Both the position numbers and the translations under genes were made by a program. A model generated the notes under the pieces. It saw only the letters and a program-made list of their open reading frames with translations. It made no database searches and had not been told where the DNA came from. Positions 9,028 to 18,395 of a stretch of 64,000 nt of DNA are shown piece by piece. Location: assembly GCA_963605535.1 (NCBI GenBank), contig CAVCXB010000002.1, positions 33,540 through 97,539 of the forward strand, in the 5' to 3' direction. The number at the start of each line of letters is the position of its first letter. The first letter of the stretch is position 1. The DNA comes from Anthropogastromicrobium chipingensis_A (GTDB taxonomy: Bacteria; Bacillota; Clostridia; Lachnospirales; Lachnospiraceae).

Positions 9028-10335
9028 ATGGGAAGACGGGCAGCATTTCATACACTCGGCTGCAAGGTCAATGCATATGAGACGGAAGCAATGGAAGAAC
9101 TGCTGCAGACAGCAGGATACGACATTGTTCCGTTTAACGAACAGGCAGATGTTTATGTTGTCAATACCTGTTCTGTTACAAACATTGCGGAGCGCAAATC
9201 AAGACAGATGCTGCACCGCGCAAAGAAGCTAAATCCTGAGGCCGTCGTTGTAGCGACGGGCTGCTATGTACAGGTAAGTGAGGAAGAGGCAAAGGCAGAC
9301 GAGGCTGTGGATCTCGTGCTTGGAAACAACCAGAAGCGCCAGATTGTTTCTGCTCTTGATGCTTATTTTGAGGGAAGAACCTTTGATGAGGTGCTTGCAG
9401 ACGTGGAGAAAGAGCAGTACGAGGAGCTTGAAGTCAGCACGGTTCTGGAGCACACGAGAGCCTTTGTAAAGGTACAGGATGGCTGCAATCAGTTCTGTAG
9501 TTATTGCATCATTCCGTATGCGAGAGGCCGTGTGCGCAGCCGCCGTATGGAAAACGTAATATCGGAAATCAAGCGTCTGGCAGGGGCAGGCATTCAGGAG
9601 GTTGTCCTGACGGGTATTCATTTAAGCTCATATGGAAGGGAAATTGATGGAGAGAGTCATTTAATTGAACTGATCGAAGCCATCCATCCGATCGAGGGCA
9701 TCAATCGCATCCGCCTTGGCTCTCTCGAGCCACGCATCATCACCGAGGAGTTTGTTGGACACTTAAAGAAGCTTCACAAGGTATGTCCACATTTCCATTT
9801 ATCTTTGCAGAGTGGATGTGAGGCAACCTTAAAGCGTATGAATAGACATTACACGTCGGAGGAATACTATGAAAAGTGTCAGCTTCTTCGGGAAAACTTT
9901 GAGCATCCGGCGATCACAACAGACGTAATCGTAGGTTTCCCGGGCGAGACAGAAGAAGAGTTTGAGGAAACCAGACAGTTTCTTGAAAAAGTTCACTTTT
10001 ACGAGATGCATATTTTCCGCTACTCCAGAAGAAAGGGAACCAGAGCGGATAAGATGGAAAATCAGGTACCAGATGAGAAAAAGGCACAGCGAAGCAGTAT
10101 TCTTTCTGAGCTTGAGGCAAAAATGACGAAGGATTTTCGCGCGCAGTGGACCGGAAAGAAGGTCAAGGTATTATTGGAGGAACGCCAGGAATTGAATAGC
10201 AGTTCCTATATGGTCGGTCATACGCCAGAGTACATAAAATGTGCAGTAAAGACGGATGCGCCGGACAATACGATCATTGACGTGGTCATCGAGGGTGAAC
10301 TGACCGCGGATATAATGGAGGCAAGACAAGTATAA
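9028..10335 (+). CDS. mtaB: tRNA t6A37 methylthiotransferase MtaB
   Basis: Radical-SAM enzyme that converts t6A37 to ms2t6A37 in tRNAs reading ANN codons. The N-terminal MTTase domain carries three cysteines (LGCKVNAYE, VNTCSVT, ATGCYVQ) for one 4Fe-4S cluster; the radical-SAM motif CNQFCSYCIIPYARGR (about residues 152-167) holds the second; a TRAM-like C-terminus follows. Length 435 is typical. AAAGG precedes the ATG. It is divergent from the HPr-like gene and begins the plus-strand run toward ireB. Confidence 0.95.
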   Translation: MGRRAAFHTLGCKVNAYETEAMEELLQTAGYDIVPFNEQADVYVVNTCSVTNIAERKSRQMLHRAKKLNPEAVVVATGCYVQVSEEEAKADEAVDLVLGNNQKRQIVSALDAYFEGRTFDEVLADVEKEQYEELEVSTVLEHTRAFVKVQDGCNQFCSYCIIPYARGRVRSRRMENVISEIKRLAGAGIQEVVLTGIHLSSYGREIDGESHLIELIEAIHPIEGINRIRLGSLEPRIITEEFVGHLKKLHKVCPHFHLSLQSGCEATLKRMNRHYTSEEYYEKCQLLRENFEHPAITTDVIVGFPGETEEEFEETRQFLEKVHFYEMHIFRYSRRKGTRADKMENQVPDEKKAQRSSILSELEAKMTKDFRAQWTGKKVKVLLEERQELNSSSYMVGHTPEYIKCAVKTDAPDNTIIDVVIEGELTADIMEARQV

Positions 10336-10339
10336 GGGG

Positions 10340-10363
10340 CAGTTCAGGGGACGCCCTGAACTG
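10340..10363. repeat. Perfect hairpin after mtaB
   Basis: CAGTTCAGGG (10340-10349), loop GACG, CCCTGAACTG (10354-10363): a perfect 10-bp stem starting 5 bp after the mtaB stop. An A-rich stretch, not a T-run, follows, so it is not a standard plus-strand terminator. The left arm resembles the 8451 element. Confidence 0.65.
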
Positions 10364-10452
10364 GTGAATAAAAAAACACTTGCCGAAAGAGGCGAAATGT
10401 ATTACAATATTATTGTTTAGCAGGTTTTGGACTGTAGGAAGGGCGTGAATCA

Positions 10453-10716
10453 ATGGCAGATTTAAAAAATACTCAATTTATCGATGTCAATCAGACAAAG
10501 CGAATTTCAGTCTCAGAAGTCATTCTGAGAGTATATCAGGCACTGGTGGAGAGGGGGTACAATCCGGTCAACCAGATTGTTGGATATATCATGTCTGGAG
10601 ACCCCACCTATATTACCAGCCACAACAATGCAAGAAGCCTCATCATGAAGGTTGAACGAGACGAGATTCTCGAAGAACTGATGAGAAACTATGTAGAAAC
10701 CAAGTGCAAGGACTGA
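10453..10716 (+). CDS. ireB: IreB family regulatory phosphoprotein (UPF0297)
   Basis: An 87-residue protein with the family's characteristic sequence (QTKRISVSEVILRVYQALVERGYNPVNQIVGYIMSGDPTYITSHNNAR). In Enterococcus, IreB is a substrate of the IreK Ser/Thr kinase and a negative regulator of intrinsic cephalosporin resistance; here the role is inferred from family. The N-terminus contains Thr7, a candidate for that phosphorylation. Its position directly upstream of ruvX and a DUF1292 gene is the conserved Firmicute arrangement. GGAAGGG precedes the ATG. Confidence 0.93.
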   Translation: MADLKNTQFIDVNQTKRISVSEVILRVYQALVERGYNPVNQIVGYIMSGDPTYITSHNNARSLIMKVERDEILEELMRNYVETKCKD

Positions 10717-10746
10717 TTGATCGCAGCAGTTTCAGCGTCCACGAGG

Positions 10747-10821
10747 GAGATTCCTTTCGGTGAGATTTCTTTCAACGAGATTCCTTTCAACGAGCTCTCT
10801 TTTGATGAGATCTCTTTCAAC
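10747..10821 (+). repeat. Five tandem 15-bp units between ireB and ruvX
   Basis: Units start at 10747, 10762, 10777, 10792 and 10807, each close to GAGATTTCTTTCAAC. The period is a multiple of three, and a frame that opens with a TTG right after the ireB stop (10717) runs through to 10917, giving a peptide with E-I-P/S-F repeats. No good ribosome binding site supports translation, so I list it as a repeat rather than a gene. Confidence 0.75.
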
Positions 10822-10861
10822 GCTGACAACACTGCATTCATAGAAAAGGCAGAGAGAAAAA

Positions 10862-11350
10862 GTGAGATTATTAGGACTCGACTATGGTTCCAAGACAGTG
10901 GGAGTGGCAGTCAGTGACCCGTTGGGGTATACTGCCCAGCCGTTAGAAACCATTACAAGAAAAGAGGAGAATAAACTGCGGCGCACACTTGCACGCATTG
11001 AGGAGCTGGCAAAGGAGTACCAGATCGAGAAGATCATTTTAGGACTTCCCGTCAACATGGACGGAACAGCAGGAGAGCGAGCAGAGCTGGCGCTTGCGTT
11101 TAAAGCAATGCTGGAGCGCAGAACCGGGCTTGAGGTTATCATGCAGGATGAGCGGCTGACAACAGTTGCAGCCGATGAGATCTTGCAGGAGTGCGGCATG
11201 CCGAAGGAAAAAAGAAAAACCGTGATTGATCAGGTAGCGGCGGGACTGATTTTGCAGGATTATATGGAAAATTCTAAGAAAAATCAGGCACTTGCCGAGG
11301 CCGAGTCGGACACGGAAGCACAGCAAATAAATAAAACGAATAAAAATTAA
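10862..11350 (+). CDS. ruvX: Holliday junction resolvase-like protein RuvX/YqgF
   Basis: RuvX/YqgF has an RNase H fold and acts as a putative Holliday junction resolvase and in 16S rRNA 5'-end processing. The start is a GTG; the sequence MRLLGLDYGSKTVGVAVSD matches the normal N-terminus exactly, so the start is well supported although the ribosome site (AAAGG/GAGAG, 10844-10855) is modest. ILGLPVNMDGT and DERLTT carry the conserved acidic residues. A 25-residue charged tail extends past the usual end. Part of the ireB-ruvX-DUF1292-rnj series. Confidence 0.93.
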   Translation: MRLLGLDYGSKTVGVAVSDPLGYTAQPLETITRKEENKLRRTLARIEELAKEYQIEKIILGLPVNMDGTAGERAELALAFKAMLERRTGLEVIMQDERLTTVAADEILQECGMPKEKRKTVIDQVAAGLILQDYMENSKKNQALAEAESDTEAQQINKTNKN

Positions 11351-11405
11351 AGCCTGGAAGTTATGAATAGCACAGCAGACTAGGGAAAAAGACTGGAGAA
11401 AGCGA

Positions 11406-11669
11406 ATGGAAGATAAGATCATTTTGACAGCAGACGATGGAACAGAAGCAGAGTTCTATGTGATTGAGGAGACAAGACTTGGCGGAAACGATTATCTGCT
11501 GGTGGCAGATTCGGATGATGAGGACGCAGAGTGCCTAATTTTAAAGGACACTTCACGCCCAGAGGATCCGGATGCCGTTTATGAGCTGGTTGAGGACGAG
11601 ACCGAGCTTGACGCTGTTTCGAAAGTATTTGAAGAACTCCTTTCCGATGAAGATATCACCATTGAATAA
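11406..11669 (+). CDS. DUF1292 family protein (YrzB-like)
   Basis: An acidic 87-residue protein (about a third Asp/Glu) starting EDKIILTADDGTEAEFYVIEETRLGGNDYLLVAD and ending with a D/E-rich helix. This is the DUF1292/YrzB family, of unknown function, always near ireB and ruvX in Firmicutes, which is the case here. CTGGAGAAAG precedes the ATG. RNase J follows after 147 bp. Confidence 0.9.
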   Translation: MEDKIILTADDGTEAEFYVIEETRLGGNDYLLVADSDDEDAECLILKDTSRPEDPDAVYELVEDETELDAVSKVFEELLSDEDITIE

Positions 11670-11816
11670 CATCGCGTAAAAAGATAGAATCTGGACGTTT
11701 GGTGGTGGCGAGTGAATGAAGACTCCACAATCGTTATTATGATGAAACATTGGACAGAGAAGTTACGACAGAAGAAAGAGCTGTTTCATAAATGAACAGG
11801 GAAAAGGAGGTAAGGT

Positions 11817-13481
11817 TTGAGTACAGTTGAAACAAGTGTCAAGGTCATACCGTTAGGAGGTCTTGAGCAAATCGGAATGAATATGACGGTGTTTGAATAT
11901 GGAGATAGCATCATCGTAGTAGACTGCGGTATGTCATTCCCGGGAGACGAGATGCTGGGAATTGATATGGTCATTCCGGATATCACATATCTGAAACAGA
12001 ACATTCACAAGGTGAAGGGTGTATTTATCACCCACGGTCATGAGGATCACATCGGCGCACTGCCGTTTTTCTTTAAGGAGATCAATGTTCCGCTGTATGG
12101 AACGAAGTTGACTCTCGGAATCATCGAGGGAAAATTAGAGGAGCACGGTATCACAAAGAGCGTGAAGAGAAAGGTAGTAAAGTACGGACAGACAGTACCG
12201 GCAGGAGATTTTAAAGTGGAATTTATCCGCACAAATCACAGTATTGTAGATGCAGCTGCACTAGCGATTACGTCACCGGCAGGAACGATTGTCCACACTG
12301 GAGATTTTAAGATCGACTACACACCTGTATTTGGTGATATGGCGGATTTGCAGCGATTTGCAGAGTTGGGCAAGAAGGGAGTGCTGGCACTTCTTTGTGA
12401 TAGTACGAATGCATTGCGACCGGGTTTTACAGCATCGGAGCGCACTGTTGGTCATACTTTTGAGACAATATTTGCCGAGCATACAAATCAGAGAATTATC
12501 ATTGCAACATTCGCATCAAATGTAGACCGTGTGCAGCAGATCATTAATACTGCCTACAAGCATGACAGAAAGGTTGTAGTAGAAGGACGAAGCATGGTCA
12601 ATATTATTGGCAAAGCAAGTGAATTGGGCCGCATTAATATTCCGGAAGGAACATTGATCGACATTGAGCTGCTTCGCAACTATCCGCCGGAAAAGACTGT
12701 TATCATCACGACCGGCAGCCAGGGTGAGTCTATGGCAGCATTGTCCCGTATGGCAGCAGCGATCCACAGAAAGGTCAGCATCTGCCCCGGCGATCTGGTT
12801 GTTTTCTCTTCAAACCCAATTCCGGGAAATGAGAAGTCCGTATCCAAGGTTATCAACGAGCTGTCCATGTTGGGTGCAGAGGTTATTTATCAGGATACTC
12901 ATGTATCCGGTCACGCATGTCAGGAAGAGATTAAGTTAATGTACTCACTGATTCGTCCAAAGTATTCCGTTCCGGTTCATGGAGAGTTTCGTCACAGAAA
13001 GGCACAGGCTGAGATTGCGGAATCTCTCGGAATTCCGAAGGACAATATTTTCATGATTCAGTCTGGTGATGTGCTGGAGCTGAGTGAGGAGAGTGCGCTT
13101 GTTACAGGACAGGTAACGCATGGAGGTATTCTCGTAGACGGACTCGGTGTCGGTGATGTTGGAAATATCGTTTTGCGTGACCGTCAGAATTTGTCACAGG
13201 ACGGCATCATTATCGTTGTGCTGACGTTAGAGCGTTATACCAACAACCTTCTTGCAGGACCGGACATCGTATCGAGAGGCTTTGTCTATATCCGTGAGTC
13301 TGAGAACCTGATGATTGAGGCCCAGCAGGTCGTAGAGGATGCGGTATTTGACTGTCTGGATCACAAGATTTCCGACTGGTCTAAGATCAAGAATGAGATT
13401 CGTGACAGCTTGAGCAACTACCTGTGGAAGAAGATGAAGCGCAGTCCGATGATCCTTCCAATCATCATGGAAGTGGAGTAA
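11817..13481 (+). CDS. rnj: Ribonuclease J
   Basis: RNase J is the Firmicute 5'-3' exonuclease/endonuclease of the metallo-beta-lactamase/beta-CASP family, central to mRNA decay and rRNA maturation. The 554 residues contain the zinc motif THGHEDHIGALP (about residue 74), HTGDFKID, and the beta-CASP part with TTGSQGES, VHVSGHACQEE-like segment and PVHGEFRH. The start is a TTG preceded by an excellent AAAAGGAGG (11802-11810). The upstream gap holds no obvious terminator, so it probably reads through from DUF1292. trmR follows 4 bp after the stop. Confidence 0.95.
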   Translation: MSTVETSVKVIPLGGLEQIGMNMTVFEYGDSIIVVDCGMSFPGDEMLGIDMVIPDITYLKQNIHKVKGVFITHGHEDHIGALPFFFKEINVPLYGTKLTLGIIEGKLEEHGITKSVKRKVVKYGQTVPAGDFKVEFIRTNHSIVDAAALAITSPAGTIVHTGDFKIDYTPVFGDMADLQRFAELGKKGVLALLCDSTNALRPGFTASERTVGHTFETIFAEHTNQRIIIATFASNVDRVQQIINTAYKHDRKVVVEGRSMVNIIGKASELGRINIPEGTLIDIELLRNYPPEKTVIITTGSQGESMAALSRMAAAIHRKVSICPGDLVVFSSNPIPGNEKSVSKVINELSMLGAEVIYQDTHVSGHACQEEIKLMYSLIRPKYSVPVHGEFRHRKAQAEIAESLGIPKDNIFMIQSGDVLELSEESALVTGQVTHGGILVDGLGVGDVGNIVLRDRQNLSQDGIIIVVLTLERYTNNLLAGPDIVSRGFVYIRESENLMIEAQQVVEDAVFDCLDHKISDWSKIKNEIRDSLSNYLWKKMKRSPMILPIIMEVE

Positions 13482-13485
13482 TTCA

Positions 13486-14142
13486 ATGTTTGATTTTGAG
13501 CGGGCAACCGATTATATTCGCTCTCTGGAACTCCCAGGGAGCGCTCTGAGTGAAGAAATCCAAAGAGACGCGCTGGCAGGAGACGTGCCGATTATTCGGC
13601 CGGAGACTGCCAGTTTTCTGCTCTTTTTAATCCGTCTGAAACGGCCGCTTTCCATCCTCGAGGTGGGTACGGCGGTAGGCTATTCCGCGATTCGCATGAG
13701 TGAGGTCATGCCAAAGGATGCGAAAATTACGACGATTGAGAAGTATCCGCCGCGCATCGAGGAAGCCAAGCGCAATTTTGCTCGGGCACCAAGAGGCTGT
13801 GACATCACATTGCTTGAGGGCGATGCAGCCGAACTTTTAAAGACACTGGACAAGCCGTATGATTTGATCTTTATGGATGCGGCGAAGGGTCAGTATATTC
13901 ATTTCCTTCCGGATGTGCTGCGGCTTCTGTCACCGGATGGACTTTTGTTTTCAGACAATGTGCTTCAGGACGGTGATGTTTTGGAGTCCAGATTTGCGGT
14001 GACGAGACGCAACCGCACGATTCACAGCAGAATGCGAGAGTATCTGACACTGCTGACGCATACACCAGAGCTTACCACATCAGTCATTCCAATCGGAGAC
14101 GGCGTCTCACTGACAATGAAGAAAAACACGGAGGAAATGTGA
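13486..14142 (+). CDS. trmR: tRNA 5-hydroxyuridine O-methyltransferase (TrmR-like)
   Basis: A 218-residue SAM-dependent O-methyltransferase of the catechol-OMT-like group. The SAM site ILEVGTAVGYSAIRM, acidic loop IEKYPP and metal-binding IFMDAAKGQY/FSDNVL are visible. In Bacillus the equivalent gene (yrrM/trmR) methylates 5-hydroxyuridine at wobble position 34 and lies next to the U32 hydroxylation genes; here the U32 protein begins 1 bp after this stop. That context makes TrmR the best call over a generic O-methyltransferase. Confidence 0.88.
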   Translation: MFDFERATDYIRSLELPGSALSEEIQRDALAGDVPIIRPETASFLLFLIRLKRPLSILEVGTAVGYSAIRMSEVMPKDAKITTIEKYPPRIEEAKRNFARAPRGCDITLLEGDAAELLKTLDKPYDLIFMDAAKGQYIHFLPDVLRLLSPDGLLFSDNVLQDGDVLESRFAVTRRNRTIHSRMREYLTLLTHTPELTTSVIPIGDGVSLTMKKNTEEM

Positions 14143-14143
14143 T

Positions 14144-15394
14144 ATGACAGCAAGAAAAAAGCCAGAGCTTTTGATTCCGGCGAGCAGTCTTGACGTATTA
14201 AAAACGGCTGTCACTTATGGGGCAGATGCGGTCTACATCGGCGGTGAGGCATTCGGTCTTCGGGCGAAGGCAAAGAATTTCAGCAAAGAGGATATGGCAG
14301 AGGGCATTCGTTTTGCTCATGTGCACGGTGTAAAAGTCTATGTGACGGTCAACATTTTGGCACACAATGATGATTTGGACGGTGTGCGCATGTATTTTCG
14401 TGAGTTAAAGGAGATCGGACCAGATGCGTTGATTATCTCCGATCCGGGTGTTTTCATGATCGCAAAGGAGGAGCTTCCTCAAATGGAACTCCACATCAGC
14501 ACCCAGGCGAACAACTGTAACTACGGCACCTATAATTTCTGGCATCAGCTTGGCGCAAAGCGCGTTGTTTCCGCAAGAGAGCTGTCTCTTTACGAGTTAA
14601 AGCAGATTCGCGAGCACATCCCAGATGATCTTGAGATCGAGACCTTTGTACACGGCGCGATGTGTATTTCCTATTCGGGAAGATGCCTTCTGAGCAACTA
14701 CATGGTCGGACGCGATGCGAACCAAGGTGCTTGTACGCATCCATGCCGCTGGAAGTATTCCATTGTCGAGGAGACACGTCCGGGCGAGTATTATCCGGTC
14801 TATGAGAACGAGCGCGGTACCTACATCTTTAACTCAAAGGATCTGTGTATGATCGAGCATCTTCCAGATTTGATTGCTTGTGGTATCGACAGCTTAAAGG
14901 TCGAGGGTCGCATGAAGACGGCGCTGTATGTAGCGACCGTGGCACGCACCTACCGCAAGGCACTTGACGATTACTTTGAGGATACGAAGAAATATGAGGC
15001 GAACATGGAATGGTACAAGGAAGAAATTGGAAAATGTACCTATCGCGAGTTTACGACTGGATTTTTCTATGGAAAGCCAACACACGATGCACAGATTTAC
15101 GACAGCAACACGTATGTAAAGAATTACACCTATCTGGGAACCGTAGAGTCGATTGACGAGAACGGACGCAGCGTATTTGAGCAGAAAAATAAATTCAGTG
15201 TTGGCGAGACAATCGAGGTGATGAAGCCGGATGGACGAAACATTTCATTAAATGTCATCGGTATTTTTGATGAGGATGGCAATGCGCAGGAGAGCGCACC
15301 GCATCCAAAGCAGATGCTTCATGTTGCATTTGACAGTATGCCTGAGCCGCAGGATATTTTGCGACGTCAGGAAGTGGAGTGCGAAAAGCAGTGA
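14144..15394 (+). CDS. trhP: U32 family protein, probable tRNA hydroxylation protein TrhP
   Basis: A 416-residue U32 'peptidase' family member. Proteins of this group next to trmR (YrrN/YrrO in Bacillus, YegQ in E. coli) are needed for prephenate-dependent 5-hydroxylation of U34 in tRNA rather than for proteolysis. The N-terminus KPELLIPASSLDVLKTAVTYGADAVYIGG, the HGAMCISYSGRCLLSNYM block with its cysteines, and CTHPCRWKY are the conserved features. Start overlaps the end of trmR by coupling (1-bp gap). Together the two would make mo5U34 for wobble decoding. Confidence 0.88.
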   Translation: MTARKKPELLIPASSLDVLKTAVTYGADAVYIGGEAFGLRAKAKNFSKEDMAEGIRFAHVHGVKVYVTVNILAHNDDLDGVRMYFRELKEIGPDALIISDPGVFMIAKEELPQMELHISTQANNCNYGTYNFWHQLGAKRVVSARELSLYELKQIREHIPDDLEIETFVHGAMCISYSGRCLLSNYMVGRDANQGACTHPCRWKYSIVEETRPGEYYPVYENERGTYIFNSKDLCMIEHLPDLIACGIDSLKVEGRMKTALYVATVARTYRKALDDYFEDTKKYEANMEWYKEEIGKCTYREFTTGFFYGKPTHDAQIYDSNTYVKNYTYLGTVESIDENGRSVFEQKNKFSVGETIEVMKPDGRNISLNVIGIFDEDGNAQESAPHPKQMLHVAFDSMPEPQDILRRQEVECEKQ

Positions 15395-15411
15395 CGGAAA
15401 GGCAGAAGAAA

Positions 15412-18315
15412 ATGGATTTGACAAAAGTACCGCAGTATGAACTGATTGAACATCATTATGTGAAGGAGCTTGAGAGCGAGGGCTATCTGATGCGCCATAA
15501 AAAGACAGGCGCACGCATTTTTGTGCTGGAAAATGATGATAATAACAAGGTATTTAATATCGCATTTCGCACCGTGCCAACGGACAGCACCGGTGTCGCA
15601 CACATCATTGAACACACTGTTTTGTGCGGTTCCGACAAATATCCGGTCAAGGATCCGTTTGTGGAGCTGGCAAAGGGATCGCTTAATACATTTTTAAATG
15701 CAATGACCTATTCGGACAAGACGATGTTTCCGCTCGCAAGCACGAACGACAAGGACTTCTTTAATCTGATGTCCGTCTACATGGACGGTGTTTTTCATCC
15801 AAACATCACAAAGGAGCGCAAGATCTTCGAGCAGGAGGGCTGGCACTACGAGATGGAAAGCCCGGACGGTGAACTGACGTATAATGGTGTCGTTTACAAT
15901 GAGATGAAGGGTGCCTTTTCGAGTGCCGATGAGGTGCTTGGCCGTCATGTGCAGGAAGCACTTTATCCGGATACGACCTATGCGTTTGAGTCGGGCGGCG
16001 ATCCGGATTGCATTCCGGATCTGACCTATGAGGATTATCTGGTATTTTATCAGAAATATTATCACCCGTCCAACAGCTACATTTATCTGTATGGCGATCT
16101 CGATATGGCAGAAGCGCTGAACTGGATGGACCGCGAGTATTTGAGCCACTATGAAAAGCAGGAGATTGACTCCACAATCGCACCGCAGAAGCCATTTGAT
16201 GCGATGAAGCAGATTGAGTTTTCCTATGCGGCATCGGAGGACGATGACGAGGGTACCTATTTTACGTGGTCAAAGGTTGTATCCAATGCGCTTGACCGCG
16301 AGAAAGATCTGGCATTTCAGGTGCTGGAGTATGTACTTCTTGACGCGCCGGGTGCGCCGTTAAAGCAGGCACTGCTGGATGCAGGTATTGGCGTGGATAT
16401 TTACGGCGGCTTTGAGGATGGTATTTTGCAGCCGTCCTTCGAGGTGACGGCAAAGGGCGCAGCGCCAGAGCAGCGAGACGCCTTTGTTCAGACGATTGAA
16501 ACGACATTAAAGAAGCTTGCCACAGATGGTTTAAATAAACGCTCTCTCCTTGCTGGTTTGAACAGCTTACAGTTTCGCTTAAAGGAGGGTGACTTTGGCC
16601 GTTGGCCGAAGGGACTGATGTACGGTCTGGATCTGTTTGACAGCTGGCTGTACGATGACAATGCCGCATTTTTGCTTCTTGAGACACAGGAGACGATGGA
16701 GGAACTTTACAAAAAGGCAGAGGGTAATTATTTTGAACAGCTGATTACCGATTGCCTGATTGACAATACCTTTGGTGTTGTGGCAATGGCAGTTCCGCAG
16801 GTGGGTCTTGATGCAGAGAATGAAAAGAAAGTGGCCGAGAAGCTTCGCGCCTACAAAGAAACACTCTCAAAAGAGGAAATCGAGGCGATTGTGCGCCACA
16901 CGAAGGAATTAAAAGAGTATCAGGAGACACCGAGCACAAAGGAAGAACTCGAGACGGTTCCGATGCTGACACGCGCCGATATCAAGCGCGAGGTACTTCC
17001 ACTGTACAACGAGGAACGTAGTATTGGCGGCATTCCGGTATTGTTCCATGAGATGCCCACAAAGGAGATCGGTTATCTGGAGCTTGTGTTTGATGCTGAT
17101 TTTGCATCGCTTTCGGAGCTCCCCTATCTGTCACTGTTAAAACAGATCTTAGGTGTGGTTGGGGCTGGACCATACAGCTACACGGAGCTGATGGATGAGG
17201 TCAATATCCACACTGGCGGCATTGATCCGGGCTTTGTTGTGCTTCAGCCGGAGAACGGTCATCCGATGGTGCGCTTTTCTTTCCGCATGAAGGCATTTTA
17301 TAACGAGCTTGAGACGGCGATTCGCTTAACCAAAGAAATGATGTATGCGTCTGATCTGGCAAACGAGAAGCGTCTATACGAGATTATTGGCGAGACACGC
17401 TCCCAGCTTTACGAGCGCTTAAAGAGTGCCGGACACAATACGGCAATCAAACGTGCATCGTCCTACCACAGCGAGTCGGGTTATCTAAATGAACTGATGA
17501 CGGGTATTTCGTTCTATGAATTCTTAAATGATCTGTATGAGCATTTTGAGGAGCGAAAGAGTACGATTATTGAAATGCTAAAATCCATCAGTCATCGCTT
17601 ATTCAACAAAGAGGCGATGCTCGTCAGCTTTACCGCAGACGAGAAGGGCTTTGAGATGCTTACAGGCGCGATGAATGCACTGATTCCAGAGATGCCAGAT
17701 GAAGTCTTTCAGAAGGCTGAGTGGCATATGCCGCTGGAAAAGAAAAACGAGGGTATCTGCTGTGCATCTCAGATTCAGTTCGTTGCCAGAACGGGAAATT
17801 ATAAGGATGCAGGGCTGCCATTTCAGGGTTCACTTCTCGTTTTGCAAAACATATTGAACTATGATTATCTGTGGATTCGCCTGCGTGTAAAGGGCGGCGC
17901 TTACGGCTGCATGTCCGGCATGGGACGCGATGGTGACTGCTACATGGTATCGTATCTGGATCCGAAGCTGGCAGAGTCCAATGAAGTGTATGAGCAGCTT
18001 CCGGCCTATCTGGAGAGCTTCGAGCAGGACGAGCGCAGCATGGATCGTTTCGTGATCGGTGCGATCAGTGAAATGGACATTCCGAAGAATCCGGCGGCAC
18101 TCGGCGTTCGCGGATTGACCGCATACTTAAGCGGCATCACAAGAGAGCAGCTGCAGAAGGAGCGCGATGAGGTGCTTCAGACAACGGCAGCGGATATTCG
18201 TGCACTGGTGCCGTATGCGAAGGCGGTGCTCGGTGAAAACTGTCTGTGCGTCGTTGGAAATGAGAACAAGATTAAAGAGAATCGCGCGCTGTTTGCAAAT
18301 GTGCGATCTTTATAA
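15412..18315 (+). CDS. M16C family zinc metallopeptidase (presequence-protease-like)
   Basis: A 967-residue insulinase-superfamily peptidase. The inverted zinc motif HIIEH (HIIEHTVLCGSDKYPVKDPF) lies near residue 65, with YNEMKGAFS downstream supplying the distal Glu; the C-terminal half is the inactive mirror domain. These enzymes degrade short unfolded peptides inside a closed chamber. I prefer the ATG at 15412 (MDLTKVPQYELIEHHY) because GGAAAGG sits about 12 bp upstream; an in-frame GTG at 15379 would overlap trhP and add 11 residues without family similarity. No signal peptide, so cytoplasmic. Confidence 0.93.
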   Translation: MDLTKVPQYELIEHHYVKELESEGYLMRHKKTGARIFVLENDDNNKVFNIAFRTVPTDSTGVAHIIEHTVLCGSDKYPVKDPFVELAKGSLNTFLNAMTYSDKTMFPLASTNDKDFFNLMSVYMDGVFHPNITKERKIFEQEGWHYEMESPDGELTYNGVVYNEMKGAFSSADEVLGRHVQEALYPDTTYAFESGGDPDCIPDLTYEDYLVFYQKYYHPSNSYIYLYGDLDMAEALNWMDREYLSHYEKQEIDSTIAPQKPFDAMKQIEFSYAASEDDDEGTYFTWSKVVSNALDREKDLAFQVLEYVLLDAPGAPLKQALLDAGIGVDIYGGFEDGILQPSFEVTAKGAAPEQRDAFVQTIETTLKKLATDGLNKRSLLAGLNSLQFRLKEGDFGRWPKGLMYGLDLFDSWLYDDNAAFLLLETQETMEELYKKAEGNYFEQLITDCLIDNTFGVVAMAVPQVGLDAENEKKVAEKLRAYKETLSKEEIEAIVRHTKELKEYQETPSTKEELETVPMLTRADIKREVLPLYNEERSIGGIPVLFHEMPTKEIGYLELVFDADFASLSELPYLSLLKQILGVVGAGPYSYTELMDEVNIHTGGIDPGFVVLQPENGHPMVRFSFRMKAFYNELETAIRLTKEMMYASDLANEKRLYEIIGETRSQLYERLKSAGHNTAIKRASSYHSESGYLNELMTGISFYEFLNDLYEHFEERKSTIIEMLKSISHRLFNKEAMLVSFTADEKGFEMLTGAMNALIPEMPDEVFQKAEWHMPLEKKNEGICCASQIQFVARTGNYKDAGLPFQGSLLVLQNILNYDYLWIRLRVKGGAYGCMSGMGRDGDCYMVSYLDPKLAESNEVYEQLPAYLESFEQDERSMDRFVIGAISEMDIPKNPAALGVRGLTAYLSGITREQLQKERDEVLQTTAADIRALVPYAKAVLGENCLCVVGNENKIKENRALFANVRSL

Positions 18316-18326
18316 GTTTTATCATA

Positions 18327-18366
18327 GTTCATGGGGGAAGGTTACGAGACGCCCACTCGGTGAACA
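18327..18366 (+). repeat. Short intergenic repeat with GTTCA/TGAAC ends
   Basis: The sequence AGTTCATGGGGGAAGGTTACGAGACGC (shown here in pieces: AGTTCATGGGGGAAG then GTTACGAGACGC, 18327-18353) recurs nearly unchanged on the opposite strand at 55043-55068 and, more diverged, at 39241-39270. GTTCA...TGAAC at its ends can pair. It lies between the M16C gene and era. Confidence 0.6.
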
Positions 18367-18395
18367 TCAGCTAACAATTTTTAGAAAGAGGAAAT

